DNA from: Flammeovirgaceae bacterium UBA6059
GTDB taxonomy: Bacteria; Bacteroidota; Bacteroidia; Cytophagales; Cyclobacteriaceae
DNA length: 64,000 nt
Reading direction: 5' to 3'
NCBI GenBank assembly: GCA_002435755.1
Contig: DIYH01000008.1
Coordinates: forward strand, 80,550 to 144,549
In this document: positions 26,444 through 34,927 of the stretch, piece after piece
How positions within the stretch are numbered: the first letter of the stretch is position 1
Layout of the letters: each line of letters opens with the position of its first letter
Translations under genes and position numbers: made by a program
The notes under the pieces: generated by a model
The model's input: only the letters and a program-made list of their open reading frames with translations
Database searches by the model: none
What the model was told of the DNA's origin: nothing

Positions 26444-27085
26444 TTATGAATCCTTTTTCTCATCAGATTCTTCTTCACTTGACTCATCCGTTGAAGCTGA
26501 TTCAGCTTCTTCTGAAGTTGCCTCTGCCTCCACTACTGCTTCATCTTGAGGAACCTCTTCTTCTTTAACTTCCTCATCCGGAGCAGACTGCTCTGCCACT
26601 GCCTCTTCAACAACTACTGCCTCCTCTACTGCTGGCACTTCCTCAGTCGCTTTGGCTTTGCTTCCTCCTCCTCTTCGGCTTCTTCTGGTCTTAGTCTTGG
26701 CTGGCGCAGCTTCTTTCAACAACAGCTCATTGTAGTCAACTAGCTCCATGATACACATATCCGCGTTATCACCAAGTCTCGAATTGGTCTTAATGATACG
26801 GGTGTAACCTCCAGGCCTGGACGCAACCCTACCAGCTATATCTCCAAATAGCTCTTTAACAGATTCCTTATTCTGAAGATATGAGAATACAACGCGGCGA
26901 GATTGAGTAGTATCATCTTTGGCCTTCGTGATCAAGGGTTCCACATACTTACGAAGTGCTTTTGCCTTCGCCACAGTAGTGGTAATCCTCTTGTGAAGGA
27001 TGAGAGATGATGCCATATTAGAAAGCATCGCCTTTCTATGGGGAGCTGTTCTCCCTAAATGATTAAACTTCTTACCGTGTCTCAT
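26444..27085 (-). CDS. rplQ: 50S ribosomal protein L17 with acidic C-terminal tail
   Basis: Large-subunit protein near the exit tunnel. Residues 1-117 are the standard L17 fold (MRHGKKFNHLGRTAPHRKAM). The remaining ~95 residues, beginning after KTRRSRRGGGSKAKA, are a low-complexity tail of Glu, Ala, Val and Ser ending SDEKKDS. The protein has 213 residues against 127 in E. coli. The tail is likely disordered, and its function is unknown. Last gene of the alpha cluster, six bases after rpoA. Confidence 0.97.
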   Translation of the reverse strand: MRHGKKFNHLGRTAPHRKAMLSNMASSLILHKRITTTVAKAKALRKYVEPLITKAKDDTTQSRRVVFSYLQNKESVKELFGDIAGRVASRPGGYTRIIKTNSRLGDNADMCIMELVDYNELLLKEAAPAKTKTRRSRRGGGSKAKATEEVPAVEEAVVVEEAVAEQSAPDEEVKEEEVPQDEAVVEAEATSEEAESASTDESSEEESDEKKDS

Positions 27086-27091
27086 CAGTTC

Positions 27092-28081
27092 TTACTCTTC
27101 GTCTAATTTGTATTTTGACAAATCCATGCCAAACGTCAATGATTTCTCAGCTACCAGTTGCTCTAGCTCAGCTAGCGACTTCTTACCGAAATTTCTGAAT
27201 TTCATCATATCTGAAATCTCAAGCCTTACAAGATCACCAAGGGAGCGTACATCGGCAGCCTTCAGACAATTGTAAGCTCTCACTGAAAGATCCAGATCGT
27301 TCAATGGGGTCTTCAAGAGTTTTCTCATGTGTAGCAACTCTTCGTCAACAGCCTCGGGCTCTCCAGAATCCTGTGTTTCAAGGATCATATTTTGATCAGA
27401 GAACAACATGAAGTGCTGGATCAAAATATTAGCTGCTCCTTTAAGCGCATTCTCAGGATGGATCGATCCGTCAGTCTCAATGTCAAGGATCAATTTCTCA
27501 TAGTCAGTCTTTTGCTCTACACGCGTATTTTCAATACTGTACTTGACATTCTTGATTGGCGTGAAGATCGCATCGATCGGAATAAACCCGAATACTTGCT
27601 CCGCTGGCTTGTTTTCCTCTGCTGGTACATATCCACGACCCTTCTCAAGAGACAATTCGATTTCGAAATGAATGTTCTCATCAAGGTTGCAGATCACGTG
27701 ATCAGGATTAAGGATCTCAAACGAATTTGTAAAATTCGCTATATCGCCTGCAGTGAACTTAGACTGTTTAGAGATAGAAATATTGATCTTATTGTCAACA
27801 ACGTCTGAGATCTTTTTGAACCTTACCATTTTGAGATTCAGTATGATTTCTGATACGTCTTCAACAACACCTTCTACGGTTGAAAACTCATGTAATACTC
27901 CAGGCACCTTTATACCGGTAATTGCATATCCCTCGAGTGAAGAAAGAAGAATTCTTCTTAGTGCATTACCGATTGTCACTCCATAACCTGGCTCGAGTGG
28001 CTTAAAAGTGAACAGACCGTGAAAGTCGTCTGCCTTTTCCATCACCACCTTCTCGGGCATTTGAAATGCAAGTATTGACAT
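27092..28081 (-). CDS. rpoA: RNA polymerase alpha subunit
   Basis: Assembles the polymerase core and contacts activators. The 329 residues have the N-terminal dimerisation domain (about 1-235, PLEPGYGVTIGNALRRILLSS split around the family's GN-LRR motif) and the C-terminal DNA-contacting domain (about 255-320, LDLSVRAYNCLKAADVRSLG and FGKKSLAELEQLV). The length matches E. coli. It sits in the alpha cluster between rpsD and rplQ. Confidence 0.98.
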   Translation of the reverse strand: MSILAFQMPEKVVMEKADDFHGLFTFKPLEPGYGVTIGNALRRILLSSLEGYAITGIKVPGVLHEFSTVEGVVEDVSEIILNLKMVRFKKISDVVDNKINISISKQSKFTAGDIANFTNSFEILNPDHVICNLDENIHFEIELSLEKGRGYVPAEENKPAEQVFGFIPIDAIFTPIKNVKYSIENTRVEQKTDYEKLILDIETDGSIHPENALKGAANILIQHFMLFSDQNMILETQDSGEPEAVDEELLHMRKLLKTPLNDLDLSVRAYNCLKAADVRSLGDLVRLEISDMMKFRNFGKKSLAELEQLVAEKSLTFGMDLSKYKLDEE

Positions 28082-28113
28082 AGATATTGTTATTAAATGA
28101 TTTAAGAAAATTA

Positions 28114-28719
28114 TTACTTAGAGTACAATTCGACGATCAACTGCTCCTTGATATTCTCAGGAATATCCTCTCTGCTAGGTGAACTCACTAATTTGCCAGA
28201 CTGCTCGGCGGCATCCCACTCCAGCCAGCTATACTTAGATGACGACCTTGAAGCAAGGCTATCAGTAATGGCCAATAGAGATTTAGACTTCTCACGAATA
28301 CTCACTACGTCCCCGTGCTTTAGAGAGAACGAAGGGATATTAACTAACTCACCATTGACAGTAATGTGCTTATGGGTTACCAGTTGTCTTGCTGCACGAC
28401 GTGTTGGAGCAATACCAAGTCTGAAAACTGTATTGTCTAGCCTAGCCTCTAACAACTGCAAGAGATTTTCACCAGTAATACCACCTTTTCTTGACGCTTT
28501 GTCAAACAGGTTTGCAAATTGTCTTTCCAATACACCATAGGTGTACTTGGCTTTTTGCTTTTCAGCTAACTGGATCGCATATTCAGACTGCTTTCTTCTT
28601 CTGTTACGACCATGCTGCCCTGGAGGATAAGGCTTCTTTTGAACCGCCTTACTTGGGCCGAAAATCGGATCGTTAAATTTCCTAGCAATCTTTGCCTTGG
28701 GACCTCTATATCTTGCCAT
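28114..28719 (-). CDS. rpsD: 30S ribosomal protein S4
   Basis: Early-assembly 16S-binding protein and, in other bacteria, autoregulator of the alpha operon. The 201 residues start MARYRGPKAKIARKF and include the S4 RNA-binding domain (about 92-155, LEARLDNTVFRLGIAPTRRA). No zinc-type cysteines. The longer gap to rpoA (32 bases) has no clear regulatory fold that I can see. Confidence 0.97.
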   Translation of the reverse strand: MARYRGPKAKIARKFNDPIFGPSKAVQKKPYPPGQHGRNRRRKQSEYAIQLAEKQKAKYTYGVLERQFANLFDKASRKGGITGENLLQLLEARLDNTVFRLGIAPTRRAARQLVTHKHITVNGELVNIPSFSLKHGDVVSIREKSKSLLAITDSLASRSSSKYSWLEWDAAEQSGKLVSSPSREDIPENIKEQLIVELYSK

Positions 28720-28745
28720 TTGCTATTATACCTTGAATTACTGAC

Positions 28746-29138
28746 TTAGACTCTTCTTCTCTTGGGAGGACGGCACCCGTTGTGAGGAAGTGGTGTGATA
28801 TCTCGAATTGTCGTCACCTCAATTCCCACATTCTGTATAGTTCTAATTGCAGACTCACGACCTGCACCAGGACCCTTAACAAATACCTCAACCTTTCTTA
28901 AACCCAGGTCATAGGCAGCTTGTCCTGCATTCTGCGCAGCAACCTGAGCAGCGTAAGGTGTGTTCTTTTTAGAACCTTTGAAGCCCATTTTACCCGCAGA
29001 TGCCCAAGAAATTACTTGACCTGACGAATTGGTCATTGAAATGATGATGTTGTTAAATGAAGCCTTGATATGAGCTTGACCCATAGGCTCCACATTCACC
29101 ACTCTTTTCTTTGCTTTATCTTTCCTTTTTTGCGTCAT
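28746..29138 (-). CDS. rpsK: 30S ribosomal protein S11
   Basis: Platform protein near the mRNA exit, with IKASFNNIIISMTNSSGQVI and the C-terminal signature DITPLPHNGCRPPKRRRV. 130 residues, full length. Lies between rpsM and rpsD with short spacers. Confidence 0.98.
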   Translation of the reverse strand: MTQKRKDKAKKRVVNVEPMGQAHIKASFNNIIISMTNSSGQVISWASAGKMGFKGSKKNTPYAAQVAAQNAGQAAYDLGLRKVEVFVKGPGAGRESAIRTIQNVGIEVTTIRDITPLPHNGCRPPKRRRV

Positions 29139-29146
29139 GTCAAATA

Positions 29147-29524
29147 TTATTTAACCGCTTTCTTCTTGTTAGCAACTGTTTTCCTCTTTCCTTTCCTTGT
29201 TCTGGAGTTGTTCTTCGTCTTCTGACCTCTTACCGGTAGGCCTTTTCTATGACGCAAACCCCTGTAGCATCCGATATCTAATAGTCGCTTGATACTCAAC
29301 TGTACTTCAGACTTGAGTACACCTTCTACCTTATAGTTTTCGCTAATGGCACTACGGATAGCATTAGACTCTTCATCTGTCCACTCTGCTACCTTCTTAT
29401 CCCAATCTACTCCAGCAACAGTCAAAATCTTTTGTGCAGATTTACGACCAATACCAAAAATATACGTCAAGGCGATTTCGCCTCTCTTATTATCAGGGAT
29501 GTCTACTCCAGCAATTCTAGCCAT
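29147..29524 (-). CDS. rpsM: 30S ribosomal protein S13
   Basis: Head protein touching the P-site tRNA and 50S subunit. 125 residues: MARIAGVDIPDNKRGEIALT at the start, GCYRGLRHRKGLPVRGQ in the middle, and a basic tail that reaches toward tRNA. Three bases after rpmJ. Confidence 0.98.
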   Translation of the reverse strand: MARIAGVDIPDNKRGEIALTYIFGIGRKSAQKILTVAGVDWDKKVAEWTDEESNAIRSAISENYKVEGVLKSEVQLSIKRLLDIGCYRGLRHRKGLPVRGQKTKNNSRTRKGKRKTVANKKKAVK

Positions 29525-29527
29525 GGC

Positions 29528-29644
29528 TTAACCTTGTCTTTGTTTAAATCTCGGATTCTTCTTATTGATAACGTAGACCTTGCCATTTCTACGAATGACC
29601 TTGCAATCGGCGCTACGCTTCTTTACAGATGCTTTTACTTTCAT
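29528..29644 (-). CDS. rpmJ: 50S ribosomal protein L36, reduced-cysteine form
   Basis: 38-residue protein, begins MKVKASVKKRSADCKVIRR and ends NPRFKQRQG. The usual zinc site is C-x2-C ... C ... H. Here the first Cys is Ser11, Cys14 remains, the third is Asn27 and the His is Arg32, so zinc binding is not expected. Lies between infA and rpsM with gaps of six and three bases. Confidence 0.95.
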   Translation of the reverse strand: MKVKASVKKRSADCKVIRRNGKVYVINKKNPRFKQRQG

Positions 29645-29650
29645 TGTATC

Positions 29651-29869
29651 TTATTTATATCGATATACAATTCTTCCTTTAGTCAGATCATAAGGTGACA
29701 TCTCTAACTTCACCTTATCACCCGGTAATATTTTGATATAGTGCATTCTCATCTTACCAGAAATATGAGCTATCACCTGATGTCCATTTTCTAATTCCAC
29801 ACGGAACATTGCATTAGATAATGCTTCTACGATTGTTCCGTCTTGTTCAATTGATGCTTGCTTCGCCAT
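29651..29869 (-). CDS. infA: translation initiation factor IF-1
   Basis: OB-fold factor that binds the A site during initiation. 72 residues, the exact family length, with GTIVEALSNAMFRVELENGH and HISGKMRMHYIKILPGDKV. It follows secY after 12 bases; the methionine aminopeptidase gene often found between them is absent. Confidence 0.98.
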   Translation of the reverse strand: MAKQASIEQDGTIVEALSNAMFRVELENGHQVIAHISGKMRMHYIKILPGDKVKLEMSPYDLTKGRIVYRYK

Positions 29870-29881
29870 AACGTTTAACTA

Positions 29882-31201
29882 TTAAGCTACAGCTGCGTTT
29901 TGTGCTCTTCCCTTCAATCGACCTGACTTCATAAGACCATCGTAATGTCTCATGAGTAGATAACTCTCTATCTGCTGTAGTGTGTCCAGAATTACACCTA
30001 CCATGATAAGAAGCGAAGTACCACCGTAAAATTGAGCAAAGCCAGTATTTACGCCTGCCGTCATTGCAAAAGCCGGTAGGATAGCCACAATTGCCAGGAA
30101 GAAAGAACCTGGTAATGTAATACGTGTCAACACATTGTCAATGAACTCTGATGTTTGCTTTCCTGGCTTGATCCCAGGAATGAAACCGCCATTGCGCTTC
30201 ATATCGTCGGCAATCTGGTTTGGATTGACCGTAATTGCTGTGTAGAAAAATGTGAACAGTATAATAAGAATGGCAAACACCAAGTTATACTGCCAACTTT
30301 GAATATTCGAAAAAGTCGCCCCTACATACTGAGCCAAATCACTATCGTCAGCCCATAGACCCGCTATCATAGCAGGTAAAAACATTAAAGATTGAGCAAA
30401 AATGATTGGCATTACACCAGACGCATTCACCTTCAATGGTATATACTGTCGCTGACCTCCATACACCTTATTACCAACCACCTGTTTGGCATACTGTACT
30501 GGTATTCTCCTTACTGCCTGAGTCAACAATACAACGCCCATGACGACAAAGAATAGCGCAACGATCTCTATAATGAAAATCAACATCTGACTCATTCCTC
30601 TTGAGAGTCCCTCGGCTACCAAAGAGCCAGGGAACCTGGAAATGATACCGATCATTATCAACATACTGATACCGTTACCGATACCCTTGTCCGTGATCTT
30701 CTCACCAAGCCACATACAGAATATGGTACCTGCTGTCAATATGATAACAGCGGCCATTGTAAACAGCGTGCGATTCTCAAGCACAATAGCTTCTGCAGGA
30801 ATAGCCACCGTCAGGTAACTCACACCCTGAGCTAGAGTAATGGCTATCGTTAATACTCTCGTTATTTGAGTAATTTTCTTTCTACCACTATCACCCTCTT
30901 TCTGCAGCTTCTGGAAATAGGGAACCGCTACTGTCAACAACTGCAGTACTATCGAGGCACTGATATAGGGCATGATACCCAGACCAAAGATGGACGCATT
31001 ACTGAATGCTCCACCAAGAAAGGTATCCAAAAGCCCGAAAATGCCACCCGCAGATTCTTGTAGCTTCGAGGGGTCGACACCAGGGAGCACAACGAATGAA
31101 CCTAGCCTAAAAATGATAAGGAATCCCAGTGTATTTAGGATTCTTACCCTTAGTTCCTCGATGGAAAATATGTTCTGTATGGTAGAAAAAAACTTCTTCA
31201 T
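29882..31201 (-). CDS. secY: protein translocase subunit SecY
   Basis: Channel-forming subunit of the Sec translocon in the inner membrane. The 439 residues show ten hydrophobic helices. Marks include the helix-1/plug region beginning RVLNTLGFLIIFRLGSFVVLP-like (here RILNTLGFLIIFRLG), the TM5 region around GIGNGISMLIMIGI, and cytoplasmic loops with RRIPVQYAKQVVG and KRNGGFIPGIKPG. SecE is encoded at 54994. Confidence 0.97.
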   Translation of the reverse strand: MKKFFSTIQNIFSIEELRVRILNTLGFLIIFRLGSFVVLPGVDPSKLQESAGGIFGLLDTFLGGAFSNASIFGLGIMPYISASIVLQLLTVAVPYFQKLQKEGDSGRKKITQITRVLTIAITLAQGVSYLTVAIPAEAIVLENRTLFTMAAVIILTAGTIFCMWLGEKITDKGIGNGISMLIMIGIISRFPGSLVAEGLSRGMSQMLIFIIEIVALFFVVMGVVLLTQAVRRIPVQYAKQVVGNKVYGGQRQYIPLKVNASGVMPIIFAQSLMFLPAMIAGLWADDSDLAQYVGATFSNIQSWQYNLVFAILIILFTFFYTAITVNPNQIADDMKRNGGFIPGIKPGKQTSEFIDNVLTRITLPGSFFLAIVAILPAFAMTAGVNTGFAQFYGGTSLLIMVGVILDTLQQIESYLLMRHYDGLMKSGRLKGRAQNAAVA

Positions 31202-31203
31202 AC

Positions 31204-31650
31204 TTAAAGTTTAGTCGCTTTTCCGCCTGCTTTTTCAATAGCTTCTAAAGCCGTTTTCGAAAAATGATGAGCAGTTACATCAACTTTTGACTTCAGTTCT
31301 CCTCTGCCCAGGATTTTGATTATATCATTTTTACCAGCAAGACCGTGCTCCCTTAAAACTTCTGGAGTGACTTCAGCAACTTTGTGTTGCTCAACTAATG
31401 CTTCAAGAGTATCAAGATTCACTGGCTTGGTCTCTACTCTGTTAGGTGAAGTAAAACCAAACTTTGGTACCCTTCTCTGAAGAGGCATTTGGCCACCTTC
31501 AAAACCTAACTTACGGCTGTAACCTGATCTGGACTTGGCACCTTTATGACCTCTAGTAGATGTACCACCCTTACCAGATCCTTGACCTCTGCCAATCCGC
31601 TTTTTATTCTTGGTAGAACCCTGCGCAGGCTTAAGTGAATTCAAATTCAT
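31204..31650 (-). CDS. rplO: 50S ribosomal protein L15
   Basis: Late-assembly large-subunit protein. 148 residues. The Gly/Arg-rich N-terminus (KRIGRGQGSGKGGTSTRGHK) and GYSRKLGFEGGQMPLQRR are diagnostic. Two bases from both rpmD and secY. Confidence 0.98.
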   Translation of the reverse strand: MNLNSLKPAQGSTKNKKRIGRGQGSGKGGTSTRGHKGAKSRSGYSRKLGFEGGQMPLQRRVPKFGFTSPNRVETKPVNLDTLEALVEQHKVAEVTPEVLREHGLAGKNDIIKILGRGELKSKVDVTAHHFSKTALEAIEKAGGKATKL

Positions 31651-31652
31651 GA

Positions 31653-31835
31653 TTAAAGTTCTTTAACAGCTACTAAATGTTCTACTTTGTTGATCATACC
31701 CTGTACCTGAGGAGTGAGTTCCTTGGTGACAGTTCGATGCATTTTTCCCAAGCCCAATGCCTTTATAGTAAGCTTCTGATTCTCAGGTCGCTTGATCGTA
31801 CTTCTTACTTGTGTAATTTCTACCTGCTTAGCCAT
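31653..31835 (-). CDS. rpmD: 50S ribosomal protein L30
   Basis: 60-residue beta-alpha-beta protein with VRSTIKRPENQKLTIKALGL and the HRTVTKELTP motif. Normal bacterial length. Sits between rpsE and rplO in the spc order. Confidence 0.97.
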   Translation of the reverse strand: MAKQVEITQVRSTIKRPENQKLTIKALGLGKMHRTVTKELTPQVQGMINKVEHLVAVKEL

Positions 31836-31840
31836 CGCAA

Positions 31841-32359
31841 TTAACCATTAAATACTTTTTCCAAAGTAACGCCTCTCTGTTGAGCAATGCTGTAAGCATC
31901 TCTCATGTTGCTCAATGCATCGAAAGTTGCTTTTACTACATTGTGAGGGTTAGAAGACCCTTTTGACTTAGCAAGTACATCGTGTATTCCTGCACTCTCT
32001 AAAACCGCACGCATTGCACCACCAGCAATAACACCAGTACCAGGTGCAGCAGGTTTGATCAATACAAATCCACCGCTATACTTACCTAATGCCTCATGCG
32101 GTACGGTCGATTTAAAAAGAGGAACTCTTACGAGATTCTTTTTAGCGTCATCTATTCCTTTCGTTATAGCATCAGTTACCTCATTGGCCTTGCCCAAGCC
32201 ATATCCAACAACACCGTTTCCATCACCTACTACAACAATAGCAGAAAAGCTGAATCTACGACCACCTTTTACCACTTTAGCAACTCTCTTGATAGCAACT
32301 ACTCGCTCCTTGAGATCTATCTCGCTTGCTTTTACAATTTTTACGTTAGCCCTAGACAT
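31841..32359 (-). CDS. rpsE: 30S ribosomal protein S5
   Basis: Decoding-fidelity protein near the mRNA entry. The 172 residues include the double-stranded-RNA-like N-domain (LKERVVAIKRVAKVVKGGRR, FSAIVVVGDGNGVVGYG) and the C-domain with GTGVIAGGAMRAVLESAG. No changes are evident in the loop linked to spectinomycin resistance, but I did not align it. Confidence 0.98.
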   Translation of the reverse strand: MSRANVKIVKASEIDLKERVVAIKRVAKVVKGGRRFSFSAIVVVGDGNGVVGYGLGKANEVTDAITKGIDDAKKNLVRVPLFKSTVPHEALGKYSGGFVLIKPAAPGTGVIAGGAMRAVLESAGIHDVLAKSKGSSNPHNVVKATFDALSNMRDAYSIAQQRGVTLEKVFNG

Positions 32360-32365
32360 AATTTT

Positions 32366-32716
32366 TTAAAATTTCAAGCCTCCCTCTCTGGCACCTTCAG
32401 CCAAAGCTTTAACTCGACCATGGTAGATGTAGCCACTTCTATCGAATACTACTTTTTCAATTCCCGCAGCTTTTGCCTTTTTAGCAAGCTTTGATCCCAC
32501 TTCTTTAGCAACCTCAATGTTCAATGCACCTTTCTTATCAAGCTCAGCTGATGAAGCAGATGCCATTGTATGGCCATCTACATCATTGATCAATTGGGCG
32601 TAAATAGCTTTATTGCTTTTGAAAACAGATACTCTTGGAGAGTCAGCAGTACCGCTGATCTTCGCTCTGATCCCTCTTCTAATTCTAGCTCTTCTTTTTA
32701 CTTTATCAACAGCCAT
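32366..32716 (-). CDS. rplR: 50S ribosomal protein L18
   Basis: 5S-rRNA-binding protein of 116 residues, with RIRRGIRAKISGTADSPRVS, SNKAIYAQLINDVDG and the FDRSGYIYHGRVKALAEGAR signature near the end. Six bases before rpsE and eight after rplF. Confidence 0.98.
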   Translation of the reverse strand: MAVDKVKRRARIRRGIRAKISGTADSPRVSVFKSNKAIYAQLINDVDGHTMASASSAELDKKGALNIEVAKEVGSKLAKKAKAAGIEKVVFDRSGYIYHGRVKALAEGAREGGLKF

Positions 32717-32724
32717 TATAATAT

Positions 32725-33276
32725 CTATTTAGCAGCGGTCTTACCAGCCTTACGTCTAACATGCTGACCAACAAATCTGATACCCTTGCCTTTGTAAGGC
32801 TCTACAGGTCTCAGCGACTTTATTTTAGCGGCAATCTGTCCGACCAGCTGCTTGTCTATTCCCTCGATTGTTACAATTGGATTCTTACCCTTCACTGTCT
32901 CGGCAGTCACTTTAAGCTCATCCGGCACGCCCAGGAAGATATTATGGGAATATCCGAGATTCAACTCAAGAACATTGCCTTGTGCACTAGCTTTATAACC
33001 AACACCGACAAGCTCGAGCTTCAACTGATAACCCTCGTTTACACCTACCACACAGTTGCTTAGAAGCGATCTGTAAAGTCCATGAAGAGCCTTGTGCCTC
33101 TTTTGATCAGTAGGACGTTCTACAACTATCTGTCCATCCTCAGTTTTCACCTTCAAATCAGGATTCACATACTGATTAAGCGAACCTTTAGGACCTTTTA
33201 CAGTAACGTTGCTTCCATCTACAGATATTTCTACACCTGTAGGTATGCCGATGGGTTTGTTTCCTATTCTTGACAT
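32725..33276 (-). CDS. rplF: 50S ribosomal protein L6
   Basis: Protein at the base of the L7/L12 stalk, with two repeated folds in 183 residues. Marks are MSRIGNKPIGIPTGVEIS, LELVGVGYKASAQGN and the C-terminal RPVEPYKGKGIRFVGQHVRR. Confidence 0.98.
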   Translation of the reverse strand: MSRIGNKPIGIPTGVEISVDGSNVTVKGPKGSLNQYVNPDLKVKTEDGQIVVERPTDQKRHKALHGLYRSLLSNCVVGVNEGYQLKLELVGVGYKASAQGNVLELNLGYSHNIFLGVPDELKVTAETVKGKNPIVTIEGIDKQLVGQIAAKIKSLRPVEPYKGKGIRFVGQHVRRKAGKTAAK

Positions 33277-33289
33277 TACTACTCAGCTA

Positions 33290-33688
33290 TTAATAAACGT
33301 AGCACAAAACTTCACCACCAATATGCTCTCTTCGAGCCTGCTTATCTGTAATCACTCCTTTGGAGGTAGAGAGTATCGCAACTCCCAAACCATTGATCAC
33401 CTTAGGCAGATTCTCAGCTCCGGCATATTTCCTAAGTCCCGGCTTACTGATTCTTTCAAGCTTGACAATCGCCGATTCCTTAGTAGTCGGATTATATTTT
33501 AAGGCAATCTTGATGATACCCTGCTTGTCGTCATCGACAAACTTATAGTTCTGTATAAATCCCTGATCATGAAGCACTTTCGTGATCTCTCTTTTGATAT
33601 TCGATGCAGGTATCTCAACAATACGATGATTCGCAGCGATAGCGTTGCGTACCCTTGTTAAATAATCTGCTATAGGATCAGTTGTCAT
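33290..33688 (-). CDS. rpsH: 30S ribosomal protein S8
   Basis: 16S central-domain binder and spc-operon repressor in E. coli. I use ATG 33688 (MTTDPIADYLTRVRNAI), giving 132 residues, not the frame to 33709 whose extra codons fall in the leader. The C-terminus with STSKGVITDKQARREHIGGE is diagnostic. The 78-base gap upstream contains a possible promoter. Confidence 0.97.
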   Translation of the reverse strand: MTTDPIADYLTRVRNAIAANHRIVEIPASNIKREITKVLHDQGFIQNYKFVDDDKQGIIKIALKYNPTTKESAIVKLERISKPGLRKYAGAENLPKVINGLGVAILSTSKGVITDKQARREHIGGEVLCYVY

Positions 33689-33719
33689 ACTAAAATTTGT
33701 TTGCCCCAAAATCGGGGTG

Positions 33720-33751
33720 CAAAGTTATTAATTCTTTAATTATTATCGCAA
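33720..33751 (-). promoter_or_regulatory. possible internal promoter before rpsH
   Basis: On the minus strand TTG (33749-33751), 21 bases, TAACTTTG (33720-33727), then GCACCCC. The -7 box is exact; the spacer is two longer than in the other promoters here. It lies in the only sizeable gap of the spc region. A CCCC/GGGG palindrome (33704-33717) lies at the expected start of transcription. Confidence 0.42.
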
Positions 33752-33766
33752 GAATTGAATTAAGAT

Positions 33767-34036
33767 TTACCAGCTCGCTTTAGTCACACCTGGAATCTTA
33801 CCTGCACTTGCCATTTCCCTGAAAGTCACCCTAGAGATCCCGAATTTCCTCATGTAACCTTTGGGTCTACCAGTGAGCTTACAACGATTGTGCAATCTTA
33901 CCGCAGATGAGTTTCTGGGAAGCTTATCCAAGCCAACCCAATCTTCAGCAGCCTTAAGGTCTGCCCTCTTTTGTGCGTACCTGGCTACAAGTTTCTCTCT
34001 TTTTCTTTCTCTTGCTTTAATACTAGCCTTTGCCAT
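33767..34036 (-). CDS. rpsN: 30S ribosomal protein S14 (zinc-independent form)
   Basis: Head protein. I use ATG 34036 (MAKASIKARERKREKLV), giving 89 residues; an upstream ATG at 34069 lies within rplE. The C-terminal region LHNRCKLTGRPKGYMRKFGI has no CxxC pairs, so this is the zinc-free type. Overlap with rplE is avoided by four bases with this start. Confidence 0.97.
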   Translation of the reverse strand: MAKASIKARERKREKLVARYAQKRADLKAAEDWVGLDKLPRNSSAVRLHNRCKLTGRPKGYMRKFGISRVTFREMASAGKIPGVTKASW

Positions 34037-34040
34037 CGTC

Positions 34041-34592
34041 TTATTTTTTAGAAGCGAATGGCAAACCAAACGCCTTTAATAATTCAAAACTCTCTTCGTC
34101 CGAATTGGCGTCAGTGACGAGTGTGATATCCATACCCGTAATCTTACTCACCTTTTCAATACTGATCTCAGGGAAAATGATCTGCTCTTTGACACCAAGA
34201 GTATAATTCCCCCTTCCGTCAAAGCCCTTATCACTAATGCCCCTAAAGTCACGAACACGTGGCAGTGCAACCGTCATTAGTCTATCCAGAAATTCGTACA
34301 TACGATCTCCCCTAAGAGTGACTCTTGCTCCAATAGGCATTCCTTCACGAAGCTTAAAGTTCGAGACTGATTTCTTAGCAATAGTAGGTACAGCTTTCTG
34401 ACCAGTGATCAGTGTGAGCTCTTCAACACCTACATCTACAAGCTTTTTGTCAGCCACAGCAGCACCGATACCTTTGTTAACTACGATCTTCGTGACCTTA
34501 GGCACCTGCATTACAGTCTTATACTCGAACTTAGCCTTAAGCGCCGGAACGATTTCTTCCAGATACTTTTCCTTTAATCTCGGACTAGCCAT
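34041..34592 (-). CDS. rplE: 50S ribosomal protein L5
   Basis: 5S rRNA-binding protein contacting the P-site tRNA. 183 residues: MQVPKVTKIVVNKGIGAAV, GQKAVPTIAKKSVSNFKLRE and LPRVRDFRGISDKGFDGRGN. Its start overlaps the end of rplX by eight bases. Confidence 0.98.
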   Translation of the reverse strand: MASPRLKEKYLEEIVPALKAKFEYKTVMQVPKVTKIVVNKGIGAAVADKKLVDVGVEELTLITGQKAVPTIAKKSVSNFKLREGMPIGARVTLRGDRMYEFLDRLMTVALPRVRDFRGISDKGFDGRGNYTLGVKEQIIFPEISIEKVSKITGMDITLVTDANSDEESFELLKAFGLPFASKK

Positions 34593-34926
34593 TTTTAATT
34601 ATTTCTCCAGTTTTCTTAGAATATCTCTGAAGCTTACCTTGATCATCAGCCTTGCGGCCTGTTCGTGTAGCCTCCCCAGTCGCAGGATCCACAACCATAA
34701 GGTTGCTGAGATGTATCCCTGCTTCACTCTTTTCTATACCACCGTTAGGATTAGTTGCTGAAGGCTTTACATGCTTGGTCACAAGGTTCAGACCTTCTAC
34801 GATTGCTCTGTTCTTAGCAATTACAACTTCAAGTACCTTACCGGATTTACCCTTAGAGTTGCCAGCGATAACCTTTACAGTATCACCTTTGCGCACATGC
34901 AATTTGGTTCTCTTTTTTACAGACAT
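34585..34926 (-). CDS. rplX: 50S ribosomal protein L24
   Basis: Assembly-initiating large-subunit protein with a KOW motif: VRKGDTVKVIAGNSKGKSGK. 113 residues. GLNLVTKHVKPSATNPNGGI is typical. One base from rplN; overlaps rplE by eight. Confidence 0.98.
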   Translation of the reverse strand: MSVKKRTKLHVRKGDTVKVIAGNSKGKSGKVLEVVIAKNRAIVEGLNLVTKHVKPSATNPNGGIEKSEAGIHLSNLMVVDPATGEATRTGRKADDQGKLQRYSKKTGEIIKNG

Positions 34927-34927
34927 C

